Assembly: GCF_002080415.1 (NCBI RefSeq)
Contig: NZ_CP020474.1
Span: 372,001-436,000, forward strand
Direction: 5' to 3'
Source of the DNA: Roseovarius mucosus
Lineage (GTDB): Bacteria; Pseudomonadota; Alphaproteobacteria; Rhodobacterales; Rhodobacteraceae
DNA length: 64,000 bases
Shown one piece after another: positions 19,201 to 28,414 of the stretch; position 1 is the first letter of the stretch, and each line of letters opens with the position of its first letter. Both the position numbers and the translations under genes were made by a program. Below the pieces are notes generated by a model that saw only the letters and a list, made by a program, of their open reading frames with translations, did no database searches and had not been told where the DNA came from.

Positions 19201-20506
19201 GGCCTTTCCAAATGCCGATATCCTGCAACTGAACGAAAACCTTGGCCGCCTCAACGTGCGAACCGATCTGGGCGACACCGACGGCGATGGCGATTACGAT
19301 CAGCTGTTCCACTACGGCGCGCGCTCCTTCACCATCTACAACGCCGCGGGCGAGATCGTGTTTGACAGCGGGTCGCAGTTCTCGCAGCTTATCGCCGAAA
19401 TCCGGCCCGAGCTTTTCAATCAGGACGAAGGCGAGTTCGACAACCGTTCAGACGACAAAGGGGTTGAGCCCGAGGCCATCGCCGTAGGTGTTGTCGAAGG
19501 CAAACCCTATGTCTTCATCGGGCTCGAGCGCGACAGCGGTATCATGGTGTTCGACATCTCGGACCCCGCAAACCCGGTGTTTGACAGCTATATCGACAGC
19601 GAGGCCAACGGCAACATCAGCCCCGAAACCATCGCCTTTATCCCGGCAGAGCAGAGCGCGACAGGATTTGCCCAGATCGCCATCGCCTATGAGGGCGACG
19701 GCAACACCGCAATCTACAACCTCGACAACCTCGGCGTGGACAGCTCCCCGACCGGGCGCAGTGATGGCGACGACACGCTGGTGGGCACGGACGGTGACGA
19801 TGGTTTTGGCGCAGGCGCGGGCGACGACCTCGTGAACGGCGGCGCAGGCAATGACAACCTCGGCGGTGGCTTTGGCAATGATACGGTGAACGGCGGAGCT
19901 GGCAACGACACTATCGGGGCTGGCTTGGGTGACGACATCGTCAACGGCGGTGCTGGCAACGATGTGGCCAATGGCGGCGCAGGCAACGATCTGGTGCGGG
20001 GCGAGGACGGCAATGACCGCCTCGGTGGCGGTCAGGGCGCTGACACGGTCGAGGGTGGCACCGGCGATGACTTCATCGGCGGCGGCGCGGGCACTGACCT
20101 GCTTGATGGGGGCGAAGGCAACGACAGCCTCGGCGGCGGCTTGGGTGACGATACCGTTCTGGGTGGCGCAGGTGATGACTTTGTCGCAGGCGGCGGGCGC
20201 GATGACGTGCTGGATGGCGGCGCAGGCAATGACACGCTCAACGGCGGTTCGGGCAATGACCTGATGACTGGCGGCGAGGGTGTGGATACCTTCGTCTTCA
20301 ACACGCTGACCAGCGGCGAGGCCGACATCATCACCGATTTCGATGCAAGCACCGAAACCGTGATCCTGCGCAGCGTGGCCAGTTTCGACACGCTCGACAT
20401 CACCGATACGGTCGCCGGTGCGGTTGTAGCGGTCGACGGCCAGACCATCACCTTCGAAGCGGTTCTCGCGGCGGACCTCACCGCAGATAATTTCCTCTTC
20501 GGATAA
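16235..20506 (+). CDS. Secreted metallophosphoesterase / 5'-nucleotidase with choice-of-anchor I and RTX repeats
   Basis: A protein of about 1423 residues. A calcineurin-like phosphoesterase domain covers about 1-310, followed by a 5'-nucleotidase C-terminal-like domain (about 400-650, with VSFKNGGGIRAEIG). A choice-of-anchor I beta-propeller region lies at about 690-1170 (GNLPDMLTFSPDGTRILVANEGEP). RTX calcium-binding nonapeptides and a C-terminal type I secretion-like region (FLFG end) complete it. There is no N-terminal signal, consistent with type I export. Metal-site motifs deviate: NDLEGG in place of NDxHG and GGSNT in place of GGHTH, while AGDN and GNHEFD are intact. A role in extracellular phosphate scavenging is plausible. 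The ATG at 16235 has GGTGGA before it. Confidence 0.88.
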   Translation: MAYTLQLLHANDLEGGVAALDNAPNFAAIVDTLEDTFENTILLSAGDNYIPGPFFSTAADFSMGATLTAAYERFYTEVLGLDLTGVTLDIDEGPGRVDITIMNVLGFDASAVGNHEFDPGTNAFAGIINASGGNGEINWVGALFPYLSANIDFSGDNSLGRLFTDEILTSDIFAESLADLAARNIGPAIAPATLIEEGGELIGVVGATTQIIETISSTGGTNEITGGANNMAALAAVIQPQIDALIAAGANKIILTSHLQQISLEKELAGLLDGVDIIIAGGSNTLQADANDRLRDGDAAAEAYPFLTVDTNGNPVAIVSTDGEYSYLGRLVVEFDDNGVLVADSINTAVSGTFATDAQGVLDVTGAATLTEALDASAKASIVQDLTDAVQVIVDEADAIAFGNHDVFLDGRRETVRTEESNLGNLTADANLSAARGADTTVNVSFKNGGGIRAEIGSATNTGTDAGDGVLSQLDLQNSLRFNNGLAVATVTKEGFLMLLEHGVADTDTDAGNTPGRFFQIGGFRVSFDEAGTAQQLVTDANGDYVVDPATDRPQVAVAGDRIKTVALIDPETGDDIVIFRDGAFTAEAPETIRMVTLDFLMQSNGDGYPFQELISDVQFLTPEGGITSDTEADRLGEQQALGDFMSENFPDEDTAFANAETDVANDLRIVQLARNGGIDRILLDENTPTLEVSIAANLLSGETELFTGGSEVVSVDAGRAYVTNGAQNRVDVFDAATGEKLFEFDLGQVQGFDGVQSVAAKNGLVAAAISVTPAEANGVVAIFDLEGTLLNTIEVGNLPDMLTFSPDGTRILVANEGEPLDGTDPLGSVSIIDLSGGAANATAVTLDFSAFDGQEDALREAGVLIQPGNSASQDLEPEYITVLPDGVTAWVSLQEANAYAVIDLTTNTVTDIRSFGLVDRSLPGNEIDASNRDNAINLQTYDNLFGMRQPDAITSIEIGGETYIFTANEGDARDATEARIGSLDLDPTAFPNADILQLNENLGRLNVRTDLGDTDGDGDYDQLFHYGARSFTIYNAAGEIVFDSGSQFSQLIAEIRPELFNQDEGEFDNRSDDKGVEPEAIAVGVVEGKPYVFIGLERDSGIMVFDISDPANPVFDSYIDSEANGNISPETIAFIPAEQSATGFAQIAIAYEGDGNTAIYNLDNLGVDSSPTGRSDGDDTLVGTDGDDGFGAGAGDDLVNGGAGNDNLGGGFGNDTVNGGAGNDTIGAGLGDDIVNGGAGNDVANGGAGNDLVRGEDGNDRLGGGQGADTVEGGTGDDFIGGGAGTDLLDGGEGNDSLGGGLGDDTVLGGAGDDFVAGGGRDDVLDGGAGNDTLNGGSGNDLMTGGEGVDTFVFNTLTSGEADIITDFDASTETVILRSVASFDTLDITDTVAGAVVAVDGQTITFEAVLAADLTADNFLFG
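19780..20295 (+). repeat. RTX nonapeptide repeat tract
   Basis: About 18 copies of the GGxGxDxxx type (for example GGAGNDTIG) within the C-terminal part of the secreted phosphoesterase. They form a calcium-binding beta-roll in proteins exported by type I systems. The DNA is repetitive (GGCGGCGCAGGCAATGAC-like units), so this is a coding repeat and not an array. Confidence 0.9.
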
Positions 20507-20530
20507 ATACTGGTCCAGGCAAAAATTTCA

Positions 20531-20560
20531 CCGGCCCCGTTCAACAGCGGGGCCGGTTTC
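20531..20560 (+). terminator. Terminator after the RTX phosphoesterase gene
   Basis: A perfect 9-bp GC stem, CCGGCCCCG / CGGGGCCGG, around an 8-base loop, followed by TTTCATTTT. It lies 25 nt after the stop codon. Confidence 0.85.
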
Positions 20561-20583
20561 ATTTTGGGACATATACCAAATGG

Positions 20584-20616
20584 AAAACGCCCCAAGCGAT
20601 GAGCTAGGGGCGTTTT
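20584..20616 (-). terminator. Terminator after lon
   Basis: A perfect 10-bp stem, AAAACGCCCC / GGGGCGTTTT (20584-20593 and 20607-20616). The terminal T run works in both directions. It lies 32 nt beyond the lon stop and separates lon from the convergent RTX gene. Confidence 0.85.
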
Positions 20617-20647
20617 GTCATGTCAGATCGGAAAGGGCCTGCGCAGC

Positions 20648-23059
20648 TTAGTGCGCCACGGCCCCCCGGCCCTCTTCGCCGGATTTCAGCGCGGCCTCTG
20701 CGGCGGCGGCCTCTTCGGCCTCTTCGTCCCATTCCACAGGCTCTGGTGCCCGCACCAGCGCCAGTTTCAGCACGTCGCGCACGTGATCGACGGGGATAAT
20801 GTCCAGCCCCTCTTTCACATTGTCCGGGATCTCGGCCAGATCCTTTTCATTTTCACGCGGAATGAGAACGGTCTTGATCCCGCCCCGCAACGCCGCCAGC
20901 AGCTTTTCCTTAAGGCCACCAATAGGCAGCGCATTCCCGCGCAGCGTCACCTCGCCGGTCATGGCGATATCCTTGCGAATGGGGATGCCTGTCAGCACCG
21001 ATACGATGGAGGTCACCATCGCAAGGCCAGCCGACGGGCCATCCTTGGGCGTCGCGCCTTCGGGAACATGGACGTGAATATCCCATTTCTCGAACTTGGG
21101 CGGCTTGATCCCCAAATCAGGTGCCACAGAGCGGACATAGCTTGAGGCAGCGTCAATCGACTCTTTCATGACATCGCCCAGCTTGCCGGTGGTCTTCATC
21201 CGGCCCTTGCCCGGCAGGCGCAGCGCTTCGATATTCAGCAACTCACCGCCCACAGAAGTATAGGCCAGCCCGGTGACAACACCCACCTGATCGCTCTCTT
21301 CGGCCAGACCGAACTTGTATTTGCGCACCCCAAGGAAATCATCAAGATTTTCAGGTGTGATCGTGATCGCCTTGTCCGTCCCCTTGATGATCCGCGTCAC
21401 CGCCTTGCGCGCCAGCTTGGCGATCTCACGCTCAAGGTTCCGAACCCCGGCCTCGCGGGTGTAATAGCGGATCACGTCGGTCAGTGCCGCATCGGTCAGC
21501 GCAAATTCACCCTTCTTCAGGCCGTTGTTCTTGACCTGCTTGTCGACCAGATGTTGCTTGGCAATCTCGCGTTTTTCATCCTCGGTATAGCCCGCTAGCG
21601 GAATGATCTCCATCCGGTCGAGCAGAGGCCCCGGCATGTTATAGCTATTGGCCGTGGTCAGGAACATCACGTTCGAAAGGTCGTATTCCACCTCAAGATA
21701 GTGATCGACAAAGGTCGAGTTCTGCTCGGGATCAAGCACCTCGAGCATCGCCGACGCCGGATCACCCCGGAAATCCTGCCCCATCTTGTCGATCTCATCG
21801 AGCAGGATCAGCGGATTGGTGGTCTTGGCCTTTTTCAACGCCTGAATGATCTTGCCGGGCATCGACCCGATATAGGTCCGCCGGTGGCCACGGATCTCAG
21901 ACTCGTCGCGCACCCCACCCAGAGAAATCCGGATGAACTCGCGCCCCGTCGCCCGCGCCACGGATTTACCAAGGCTGGTCTTACCCACACCCGGCGGGCC
22001 GACAAGGCACATGATCGGGCCCTTCAGCTTTTGGCTGCGTTGCTGCACCGCCAGATATTCGACGATCCGCTCTTTGACCTTGTCCAGACCATAGTGATCG
22101 GCATCAAGGATATCCTGCGCCTTGTGCAGGTCCTTTTTGGTGCGGCTTTTGACACCCCATGGAATGCTCAGCATCCAGTCGAGATAGTTGCGCACCACAG
22201 TCGCCTCAGCGCTCATCGGGCTCATGCTTTTGAGCTTTTTCAGCTCGGCTTCGGCCTTTTCAGCGGCTTCCTTGCTCAGCTTGGTCTTGGCGATGCGCTC
22301 TTCCAGCTCGGCAATCTCGCCCGCGCCATCCTCGCCATCGCCCAATTCCTTCTGAATGGCCTTCATTTGCTCATTCAGATAATACTCGCGCTGCGTGCGC
22401 TCCATCTGGGATTTGACGCGCGTTTTGATCTTCTTCTCAACCTGAAGAACGCTCATTTCGCCCTGCATGAGGCCGTAAACCTTCTCCAGACGCTCGCTCA
22501 CGCTCAACGTCTCAAGCAGTTCCTGCTTGCGGCCCACATCCAGCCCCAAATGACCCGCCACCAGATCCGCCAACTTGGCCGGCTCTTCGGACTCGGTGAC
22601 AGCGGCCATCGCCTCGTCGGGGATGTTCTTTTTCACTTTGGCATAACGCGCGAATTCATCCCCGACCGTGCGCAACAGCGCCGCGATCGTGGTCGCATCG
22701 CCGGGAATTTCGCTCAGATACTCGGCCTTGGCCTCGAAGAATTCGGAATTGGCCAGATACTCGGTGATCCGCACCCGCGCCACGCCCTCGACCAGCACCT
22801 TGACGGTGCCATCGGGCAGCTTGAGCAGTTGCAGCACATTGGCCAGCACGCCCACGCGGTAAATGCCGGACTCGGCGGGATCGTCATCGGCGGGATCAAT
22901 CTGGCTCGACAGCAGGATCTGCTTGTCATCGGCCATGACCTCTTCCAGGGCGCGCACAGATTTCTCGCGCCCCACAAAGAGCGGCACGATCATATGCGGG
23001 AACACCACGATATCCCGCAGCGGCAGGACCGGATAAGAGGCGTTAAGGGTGTCTTGCAT
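20648..23059 (-). CDS. lon: ATP-dependent protease La (Lon)
   Basis: Cytosolic AAA+ serine protease of 803 residues that degrades misfolded and regulatory proteins. The N-terminal LON substrate domain begins [24 protein letters not shown]. The AAA+ module has Walker [10 protein letters not shown] near 355 and Walker [10 protein letters not shown]. The protease domain has [12 protein letters not shown] (catalytic Ser near 677) and [12 protein letters not shown] (Lys near 720), forming the Ser-Lys dyad. The start at 23059 was chosen because family proteins begin here and an AGGA site precedes it; the frame extends 18 codons upstream. A divergent promoter region lies towards the PAS gene. Confidence 0.98.
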   Translation of the reverse strand: MQDTLNASYPVLPLRDIVVFPHMIVPLFVGREKSVRALEEVMADDKQILLSSQIDPADDDPAESGIYRVGVLANVLQLLKLPDGTVKVLVEGVARVRITEYLANSEFFEAKAEYLSEIPGDATTIAALLRTVGDEFARYAKVKKNIPDEAMAAVTESEEPAKLADLVAGHLGLDVGRKQELLETLSVSERLEKVYGLMQGEMSVLQVEKKIKTRVKSQMERTQREYYLNEQMKAIQKELGDGEDGAGEIAELEERIAKTKLSKEAAEKAEAELKKLKSMSPMSAEATVVRNYLDWMLSIPWGVKSRTKKDLHKAQDILDADHYGLDKVKERIVEYLAVQQRSQKLKGPIMCLVGPPGVGKTSLGKSVARATGREFIRISLGGVRDESEIRGHRRTYIGSMPGKIIQALKKAKTTNPLILLDEIDKMGQDFRGDPASAMLEVLDPEQNSTFVDHYLEVEYDLSNVMFLTTANSYNMPGPLLDRMEIIPLAGYTEDEKREIAKQHLVDKQVKNNGLKKGEFALTDAALTDVIRYYTREAGVRNLEREIAKLARKAVTRIIKGTDKAITITPENLDDFLGVRKYKFGLAEESDQVGVVTGLAYTSVGGELLNIEALRLPGKGRMKTTGKLGDVMKESIDAASSYVRSVAPDLGIKPPKFEKWDIHVHVPEGATPKDGPSAGLAMVTSIVSVLTGIPIRKDIAMTGEVTLRGNALPIGGLKEKLLAALRGGIKTVLIPRENEKDLAEIPDNVKEGLDIIPVDHVRDVLKLALVRAPEPVEWDEEAEEAAAAEAALKSGEEGRGAVAH

Positions 23060-23245
23060 GCTCGTATTCCTGTTTTTAGCAAGAGGGCACCGGCCCCGCG
23101 CGGCGGCAACCACGGCCCTCTCCGTTACGTTAGTCCTAACTTGGGGCGCACCCCGTCAGGTTTCAACAGATTCGGCAAACATTGCCCTCAGATCAGAGCG
23201 GGCACAAGGGCGCATCATAGCCTAGGCCCCGCTTTGCATGGTGTC

Positions 23246-24493
23246 TCAGGCCGCCAGACTGCGGTCGCGCATCAGCGACGTCACCGCGTCCTGCACCCGC
23301 TCCAGCGCGGCGCTCACCTCGTCATGAAAGCGGTCCAACTGCCCCAAGATGGATTGCAGCCCCGACAAGCGCTCGCGCAGAATACCCGCCTCGACACGCA
23401 GAACGACCCGCACCATCGCCAACCCCGTGACCATGCGCCGGATCATCTCGGCATCCGCCGACAACTGCCGGACTGCGCGATAGCCGTCCTGCATGGCGCG
23501 ATCCGCCTCGATCCGATACCGATCCCGCAGGCCTGCGACCACCTCCATTTCGGCGGTCGCACCCAGATGGTTTTCACGCTCCGCTTCTTGGGTAAAGAAC
23601 GTGACCATTTCCTCCATAAGATCGGCCACGGCAATCATGAACACCGATTTTGCTTCGTCGGCCACATCCCAAGTCCCCTGATCGTCGCGCAGGGTCTGGA
23701 TCACGCGCGGATGATTGCGAATATCGCGCATCATCATTTCGTAATTCTTGGCAATCTCGTTGATCGGCCCTCTGTCAGACTTGAGCTTGCAGGCTTGGAT
23801 CTTCATATTGGTGGTGATCAGCTCAGCCTCTTTCAGATTAACGCAAAGCACCCGCAATTCCTGCTCAATCTCGCGCTTGACGTCAAAAAGATGACCCGAC
23901 GCAGCCAAGGCAGGCGTCACCGCACGTTTGCGCGCTCCCTCGCGTGACGCATGTTCCCGGCGCAATGCCTCGATCTGAAACACGCCATAATTGGCAAATC
24001 CTGCGTCAATCAAATCGGCCTCAATGGCCGCTGCACTTTGCTCAGGCGTCAGACTGCGCTCGCGCTCGCGGCCCAAGGCGCGGGCATATACCTCTTTCAC
24101 AGTCGTGAAGAGCGCACTCGTCGGCTTCAACCGCACCGACAAATAGCCGCCATCAACCGGCGAAACCACGGCGAACACCCAATAGAACCGCCCATCCTTG
24201 GCCCGGTTCTTGACATAGGCCCCAACCGAATGGCCACGTTTCAACCCTTCCCACATCAACCAAAACACACCTTTGGGCATTTCGGGATGCCGCACCAACT
24301 TGTGCGGCGCGCCGACCAGTTCCTCGGCACTGTAGCCCCCGACACGGGCAAACACGGGGTTGAACGCCCGGATCACCCCGCGCGTGTCGGTGCGGGAAAA
24401 GAACAGCTCATCTGCTCGAAAAGGAACCTCTTGGTCGACAAGTGTTTTGTCGGCCCTTGGGCCAGACCGTGCGGCGTCGGCGTGCATATCCAC
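23246..24493 (-). CDS. Aer-like PAS-domain protein without canonical MCP signalling domain
   Basis: A soluble 415-residue protein. Residues about 25-140 form a PAS domain of the Aer type (FFSRTDTRGVIRAFNPVFARV, APHKLVRHPEMPKGVFWLMWE), typically a redox- or FAD-sensing module. The C-terminal half is long alpha-helix with coiled-coil character. A stretch near 240-275 (ELITTNMKIQACKLKSDRG, then NEIAKNYEMMM) faintly resembles the hairpin tip of chemoreceptors but lacks the conserved tip sequence. No transmembrane segment is seen. It may be a diverged energy-taxis receptor or a signalling protein that bypasses CheA. No chemotaxis gene is adjacent. Confidence 0.6.
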   Translation of the reverse strand: MDMHADAARSGPRADKTLVDQEVPFRADELFFSRTDTRGVIRAFNPVFARVGGYSAEELVGAPHKLVRHPEMPKGVFWLMWEGLKRGHSVGAYVKNRAKDGRFYWVFAVVSPVDGGYLSVRLKPTSALFTTVKEVYARALGRERERSLTPEQSAAAIEADLIDAGFANYGVFQIEALRREHASREGARKRAVTPALAASGHLFDVKREIEQELRVLCVNLKEAELITTNMKIQACKLKSDRGPINEIAKNYEMMMRDIRNHPRVIQTLRDDQGTWDVADEAKSVFMIAVADLMEEMVTFFTQEAERENHLGATAEMEVVAGLRDRYRIEADRAMQDGYRAVRQLSADAEMIRRMVTGLAMVRVVLRVEAGILRERLSGLQSILGQLDRFHDEVSAALERVQDAVTSLMRDRSLAA

Positions 24494-24712
24494 CTCGTGC
24501 AGTATGTTTCATGGTCAGAAGGGTCAGACAACACCGCCTGCATCTTTGGCTAAACGGTCATGCTTTATACAACTTTAGGGTCAGACCGGCACAAATCGTC
24601 CTGCGCTGTCCAAGTCCCTTATCCCTCGTCACCTGCTGCGATCCTGCACGTATCGCGCCATCTTTGCGCGCAGCCCAACAGGCCGCGCGCAAAATATCAT
24701 GTCAGACGATCC

Positions 24713-25789
24713 TTAAACGGTCTCAAGCGTCGGATAATCGGTATAGCCCTCTGCCCCGCCGCCATAATACGTCGCCTGATCACCCTCATTCAGCGGCGCA
24801 TTCAGCTCTAGCCGCTCGGCCAGATCGGGATTGGCGATATAGGGCCGCCCAAAGGCCACCAGATCAACCTTGCCCGTCGCCACCCGCGTCAGCGCCAGAT
24901 CGCGGTCATAGCCATTATTGGCCATGTAAACCCCGGTCCATTTGGCCCGAAGCGCGTCAAACGCGCCGTCACGTGCGCCACCCGTGCTGCCCTCGATCAG
25001 GTGCAGATAGGCCAGACCCCGCCGGTTAAGCTGCTCGACCACCCAGCCAAAGCTGGTATCAGGATCGCTGTCCGTCGCGTCATTGAACCCGGACCACGGC
25101 GAAAGGCGAATACCGATTTCCCCCGGTGCCCAGACGGTTTCCAGCCCGTCCAATACCTCAAACAGCAACCGCGCCCGGTTGCCCACCGATCCGCCATAGG
25201 CATCTTCGCGGGTGTTCGGCCCGTCCTTCAGGAACTGATCCAGCAAATAGCCATTGGCGGCATGCAATTCGATTCCGTCAAATCCGGCCTCCTTGGCGGC
25301 CTTGGCGGCATGGACATAATCCGCAACCAGCCGCGGCATTTCATCTGCGCGCAGGGCGCGCGGCGTCGATGTGTCCTCGAACCCGGCCGTCGTGACGGTC
25401 TGTGCCTTGGCCGCCACCGCCACCGGCGCAACCGGGGCCTGCGCATCGGGCTGCAACGACGTATGGCTGATCCGCCCCACATGCCAGAGCTGGATGACGA
25501 TCTTGCCACCCTTGGCATGCACCGCCTCTGTCACCTTTTTCCACGCGGCAACCTGCCCGGGGCTGTAAATGCCCGGCGTGCCAACATAGCCCTTGCCCTC
25601 GGGGCTGATCTGCGCGGCCTCGGTGATGATCAACCCGGCCCCGGCGCGCTGCCCATAATAATCCACATGCAGCGCACCAACCTCGCCCGTGTCATTATCG
25701 GCGCGGTTGCGTGTCAGCGGGGCCATGACAACCCGGTTGGACAGATCAAGATCACCAGCTTTGGTGCGGGAAAACAGTTTGTGGCTCAT
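24713..25789 (-). CDS. Alkene reductase, old yellow enzyme family
   Basis: An FMN-dependent NAD(P)H oxidoreductase of 358 residues related to NemA/OYE, which reduces activated C=C bonds or nitro-compounds. The TIM barrel is seen from VMAPLTRNRAD through IQLWHVGRISH and FDGIELHAANGYLLDQFL (the H-x2-N substrate-binding pair), then EVLDGLETVW and the C-terminal VDLVAFGRPYIANPDL that binds the FMN phosphate. Length and motifs are complete. The physiological substrate is unknown, but detoxification of electrophiles is usual for the family. It is a single gene, with short gaps on either side. Confidence 0.92.
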   Translation of the reverse strand: MSHKLFSRTKAGDLDLSNRVVMAPLTRNRADNDTGEVGALHVDYYGQRAGAGLIITEAAQISPEGKGYVGTPGIYSPGQVAAWKKVTEAVHAKGGKIVIQLWHVGRISHTSLQPDAQAPVAPVAVAAKAQTVTTAGFEDTSTPRALRADEMPRLVADYVHAAKAAKEAGFDGIELHAANGYLLDQFLKDGPNTREDAYGGSVGNRARLLFEVLDGLETVWAPGEIGIRLSPWSGFNDATDSDPDTSFGWVVEQLNRRGLAYLHLIEGSTGGARDGAFDALRAKWTGVYMANNGYDRDLALTRVATGKVDLVAFGRPYIANPDLAERLELNAPLNEGDQATYYGGGAEGYTDYPTLETV

Positions 25790-25930
25790 GGGGAATGCTC
25801 CTTGTGCATGCGATTTACGCTTGCACTCAACCTATGCCCCCGCTGCCGCCACACAAGTCCGCCAGCTGCGCCCTATCCCACAGGCCTTGCCGCACCACCG
25901 CACAGAACCCGGCCATTGACAGGCGCGCGC

Positions 25931-27055
25931 TCAGAGCGGGTCGATATCGCCCTCTGCGCGGCCTGCGTGAAACGCGGCCTCCCACGCTTCAAACTGCCCA
26001 TCGGCAATCGCTGCGCGCATCTCTGACATGATCTGTTGGAAATAATGCAGGTTGTGCCATGTCAGCAGCATCGAGCTGATGATCTCCTGCGACCGGAACA
26101 CATGATGCAGATAGGCGCGGGAATAATTCCGACAGGCCGGACAGATGCAGGCCTCATCCAATGGCCTCGGATCATCCTGATGCCGCGCGTTCTTGATATT
26201 GACCACACCATGCCGGGTAAACACCTGCCCGGTGCGCCCCGACCGGCTGGGCAGCACACAATCCATCATGTCGATGCCACGCTTCACGGCCCCCACGATG
26301 TCATCGGGCTTGCCCACCCCCATGAGGTAGCGCGGGCGATCCTCCGGCAAAAAGCCCGGCGCATAGTCAAGCACGCCAAACATCGCTTCTTGCCCCTCCC
26401 CCACAGCCAGACCGCCCACGGCATAGCCGTCAAAACCAATGGCTTTCAGGGCCTCGGCACTCTCTTCGCGCAACTCGGGCGTGACACCCCCCTGCATGAT
26501 CCCGAAGAGCGCGTGACCGGGCCGGTCGCCAAACGCCTCTTTCGAGCGCGCCGCCCACCGCATGCTCAGCCGCATACTCTCGGCCACCGCCTTATCGGTC
26601 GCGGGCAAGGCAGGGCATTCGTCAAAACACATCACGATGTCAGACCCCAGCAACCGCTGGATTTCCATCGACCGCTCGGGCGTCAGCTCATGCTTGGACC
26701 CGTCGATATGGCTCTTGAAGGTCACACCCTGCTCGGTCAGCTTGCGCAGCCCTGCAAGGCTCATCACCTGAAATCCGCCCGAATCCGTCAGGATCGGCCG
26801 CTCCCAGTTCATGAACCGATGCAACCCGCCCAAGCGATCAATCCGCTCAGCCCCCGGCCGCAGCATCAGGTGATAGGTATTGCCCAAGAGGATATCCGCC
26901 CCCGTAGCGCGCACGCTTTCGGGCATCATCGCCTTGACCGTGGCCGCCGTGCCCACCGGCATGAAGGCTGGCGTGCGGATGTCACCGCGCGGCGTGCGGA
27001 TCACCCCTGCCCGCGCCGCGCCGTCCTGTGCCAGTTTCTCGAACCCGAACCGCAT
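25931..27055 (-). CDS. tgt: Queuine tRNA-ribosyltransferase
   Basis: Exchanges guanine-34 of GUN-anticodon tRNAs for the queuosine precursor. It has 374 residues, the normal length. Visible motifs are [40 protein letters not shown] (catalytic Asp), [19 protein letters not shown], and the zinc site [16 protein letters not shown] near the C-terminus. It is divergent from the SPFH gene across 99 nt and stands alone on this strand; no other queuosine genes are in the window. Confidence 0.97.
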   Translation of the reverse strand: MRFGFEKLAQDGAARAGVIRTPRGDIRTPAFMPVGTAATVKAMMPESVRATGADILLGNTYHLMLRPGAERIDRLGGLHRFMNWERPILTDSGGFQVMSLAGLRKLTEQGVTFKSHIDGSKHELTPERSMEIQRLLGSDIVMCFDECPALPATDKAVAESMRLSMRWAARSKEAFGDRPGHALFGIMQGGVTPELREESAEALKAIGFDGYAVGGLAVGEGQEAMFGVLDYAPGFLPEDRPRYLMGVGKPDDIVGAVKRGIDMMDCVLPSRSGRTGQVFTRHGVVNIKNARHQDDPRPLDEACICPACRNYSRAYLHHVFRSQEIISSMLLTWHNLHYFQQIMSEMRAAIADGQFEAWEAAFHAGRAEGDIDPL

Positions 27056-27154
27056 GCCGTCAATTCCTATCGCTTTAGCCCTTTTGCCCCCCTTTAAAGC
27101 GGTTTACCCTGCCTTGTAAAATGCCGTCTTGGCCGCCCCAGTGTGAGAGTTCCG

Positions 27155-28045
27155 ATGACCGAAGACATGATCCTGAACCTGATTTCCACAAATGTCGTTT
27201 GGCTCCTGATCGCGATTTTGGGGATCATCATAATCTTTCGCGGGGTCAAGATCGTGCCCCAGTCAGAGCAATATGTCGTCGAACGCTTTGGCAAACTGCA
27301 CAAGGTGCTTGGCCCCGGCATCAATCTGATCGTGCCCTTTCTCGATGTGGTGCGGCACAAGATTTCGATCCTTGAGCGGCAATTGCCCAACGCAAGCCAG
27401 GATGCCATCACCCGCGACAACGTGCTTTTGCAGGTCGAAACCTCGGTGTTCTACCGCATCCTCTACCCGGAAAAGACCGTCTACCGCATCCGCGAGGTGG
27501 ATGGCGCGATTGCCACCACCGTGGCCGGCATCGTGCGCGCCGAAATCGGCAAGATGGACCTCGACGAGGTGCAATCCAACCGCACCCAACTGATCACCAC
27601 GATCAAATCGCTGGTTGAAAACGCCGTCGATGACTGGGGCATCGAAGTGACCCGCGCCGAAATTCTCGATGTCAATCTTGATCAGGCCACCCGCGCCGCG
27701 ATGCTGCAACAGCTCAACGCCGAACGCGCCCGCCGCGCGCAGGTGACCGAGGCCGAGGGGCATAAACGTGCCGTCGAACTTCAGGCCGATGCCGAGCTTT
27801 ACGCCGCCGAACAGGCCGCCAAGGCCCGCCGCATCGAGGCCGACGCCGAGGCCTATGCCACCGGCGTGGTCGCCGCCGCCATCGCCGCCAATGGGCTGGA
27901 GGCCGCGCAATATCAAGTGGCGCTGAAACAGGTCGAGGCGCTCAACACCCTTGGCAACAGCCCCTCGTCCAACACCATTCTCGTGCCCGCTCACGCGCTC
28001 GAGGCGTTTGGCAATGCCTTCAACATGCTCAAGGGACGCAGCTGA
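27155..28045 (+). CDS. SPFH/band-7 membrane protein (QmcA type)
   Basis: A 296-residue protein anchored by one N-terminal transmembrane helix (VVWLLIAILGIIIIF). The SPFH domain follows (VVERFGKLHKVLGPGINLIVPF, RDNVLLQVETSVFYRI), then a long Ala/Glu-rich coiled coil (RARRAQVTEAEGHKRAVELQ) and SNTILVPAHALEAFG at the end. Such proteins form large membrane scaffolds linked to quality control of membrane proteins. It overlaps the NfeD-like gene by 1 nt, a classic paired arrangement. The ATG at 27155 follows a GAGAG site; a GTG 12 nt upstream is possible. Confidence 0.92.
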   Translation: MTEDMILNLISTNVVWLLIAILGIIIIFRGVKIVPQSEQYVVERFGKLHKVLGPGINLIVPFLDVVRHKISILERQLPNASQDAITRDNVLLQVETSVFYRILYPEKTVYRIREVDGAIATTVAGIVRAEIGKMDLDEVQSNRTQLITTIKSLVENAVDDWGIEVTRAEILDVNLDQATRAAMLQQLNAERARRAQVTEAEGHKRAVELQADAELYAAEQAAKARRIEADAEAYATGVVAAAIAANGLEAAQYQVALKQVEALNTLGNSPSSNTILVPAHALEAFGNAFNMLKGRS

Positions 28046-28320
28046 TGGAAACGGTCCTGTGGCATCTCTGGTGGGTCTGGCTTGCGGCAGCCCTTGGGCT
28101 GGCCATCCTCGAAATCCTCGTGCCCGGTTTCATCTTTCTGGGCTTCGCCATTGGGGCTGCCCTCGTGGCGCTGCTGGTACTCTTGCCGCTTAATCTTGGC
28201 CTCACCGCGCTTCTCGCCCTCTTTACGCTCCTCTCCTTGGCCGCCTGGGTGATCCTGCGGCGGCTCTTTCGCGCCCCCGATGACCAAAGCCGCGTGATCC
28301 GCGAAGATATCAACAAGTAA
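28045..28320 (+). CDS. NfeD-family membrane protein
   Basis: A 91-residue partner of the upstream SPFH protein. It has two or three hydrophobic helices (WVWLAAALGLAILEILVPGF, GAALVALLVLLPLNLGLTAL) and a short polar C-terminus. The soluble OB-fold seen in longer NfeD proteins appears short or missing. The stop and start codons overlap as TGATG. It probably acts in the same membrane complex. Confidence 0.85.
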   Translation: METVLWHLWWVWLAAALGLAILEILVPGFIFLGFAIGAALVALLVLLPLNLGLTALLALFTLLSLAAWVILRRLFRAPDDQSRVIREDINK

Positions 28321-28414
28321 CCTGCCCCCCCATTCCTTGCATCCTCAGGTCCATCCCAAGTAGAGAGGCGGCACGCGCGCCCCCGCCGCGACTCAACGCA
28401 ACAGGACACGCCCG

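Noticed and set aside
19780..20295. Tandem DNA repeats that might suggest an array
   Set aside because: The units are in-frame RTX nonapeptides of a secreted protein with no spacers. There is no CRISPR in the window.
21701..23947. A 748-codon open frame on the plus strand
   Set aside because: Antisense to lon and the PAS gene; its composition (rich in His, Gln and Arg) is typical of shadow frames.
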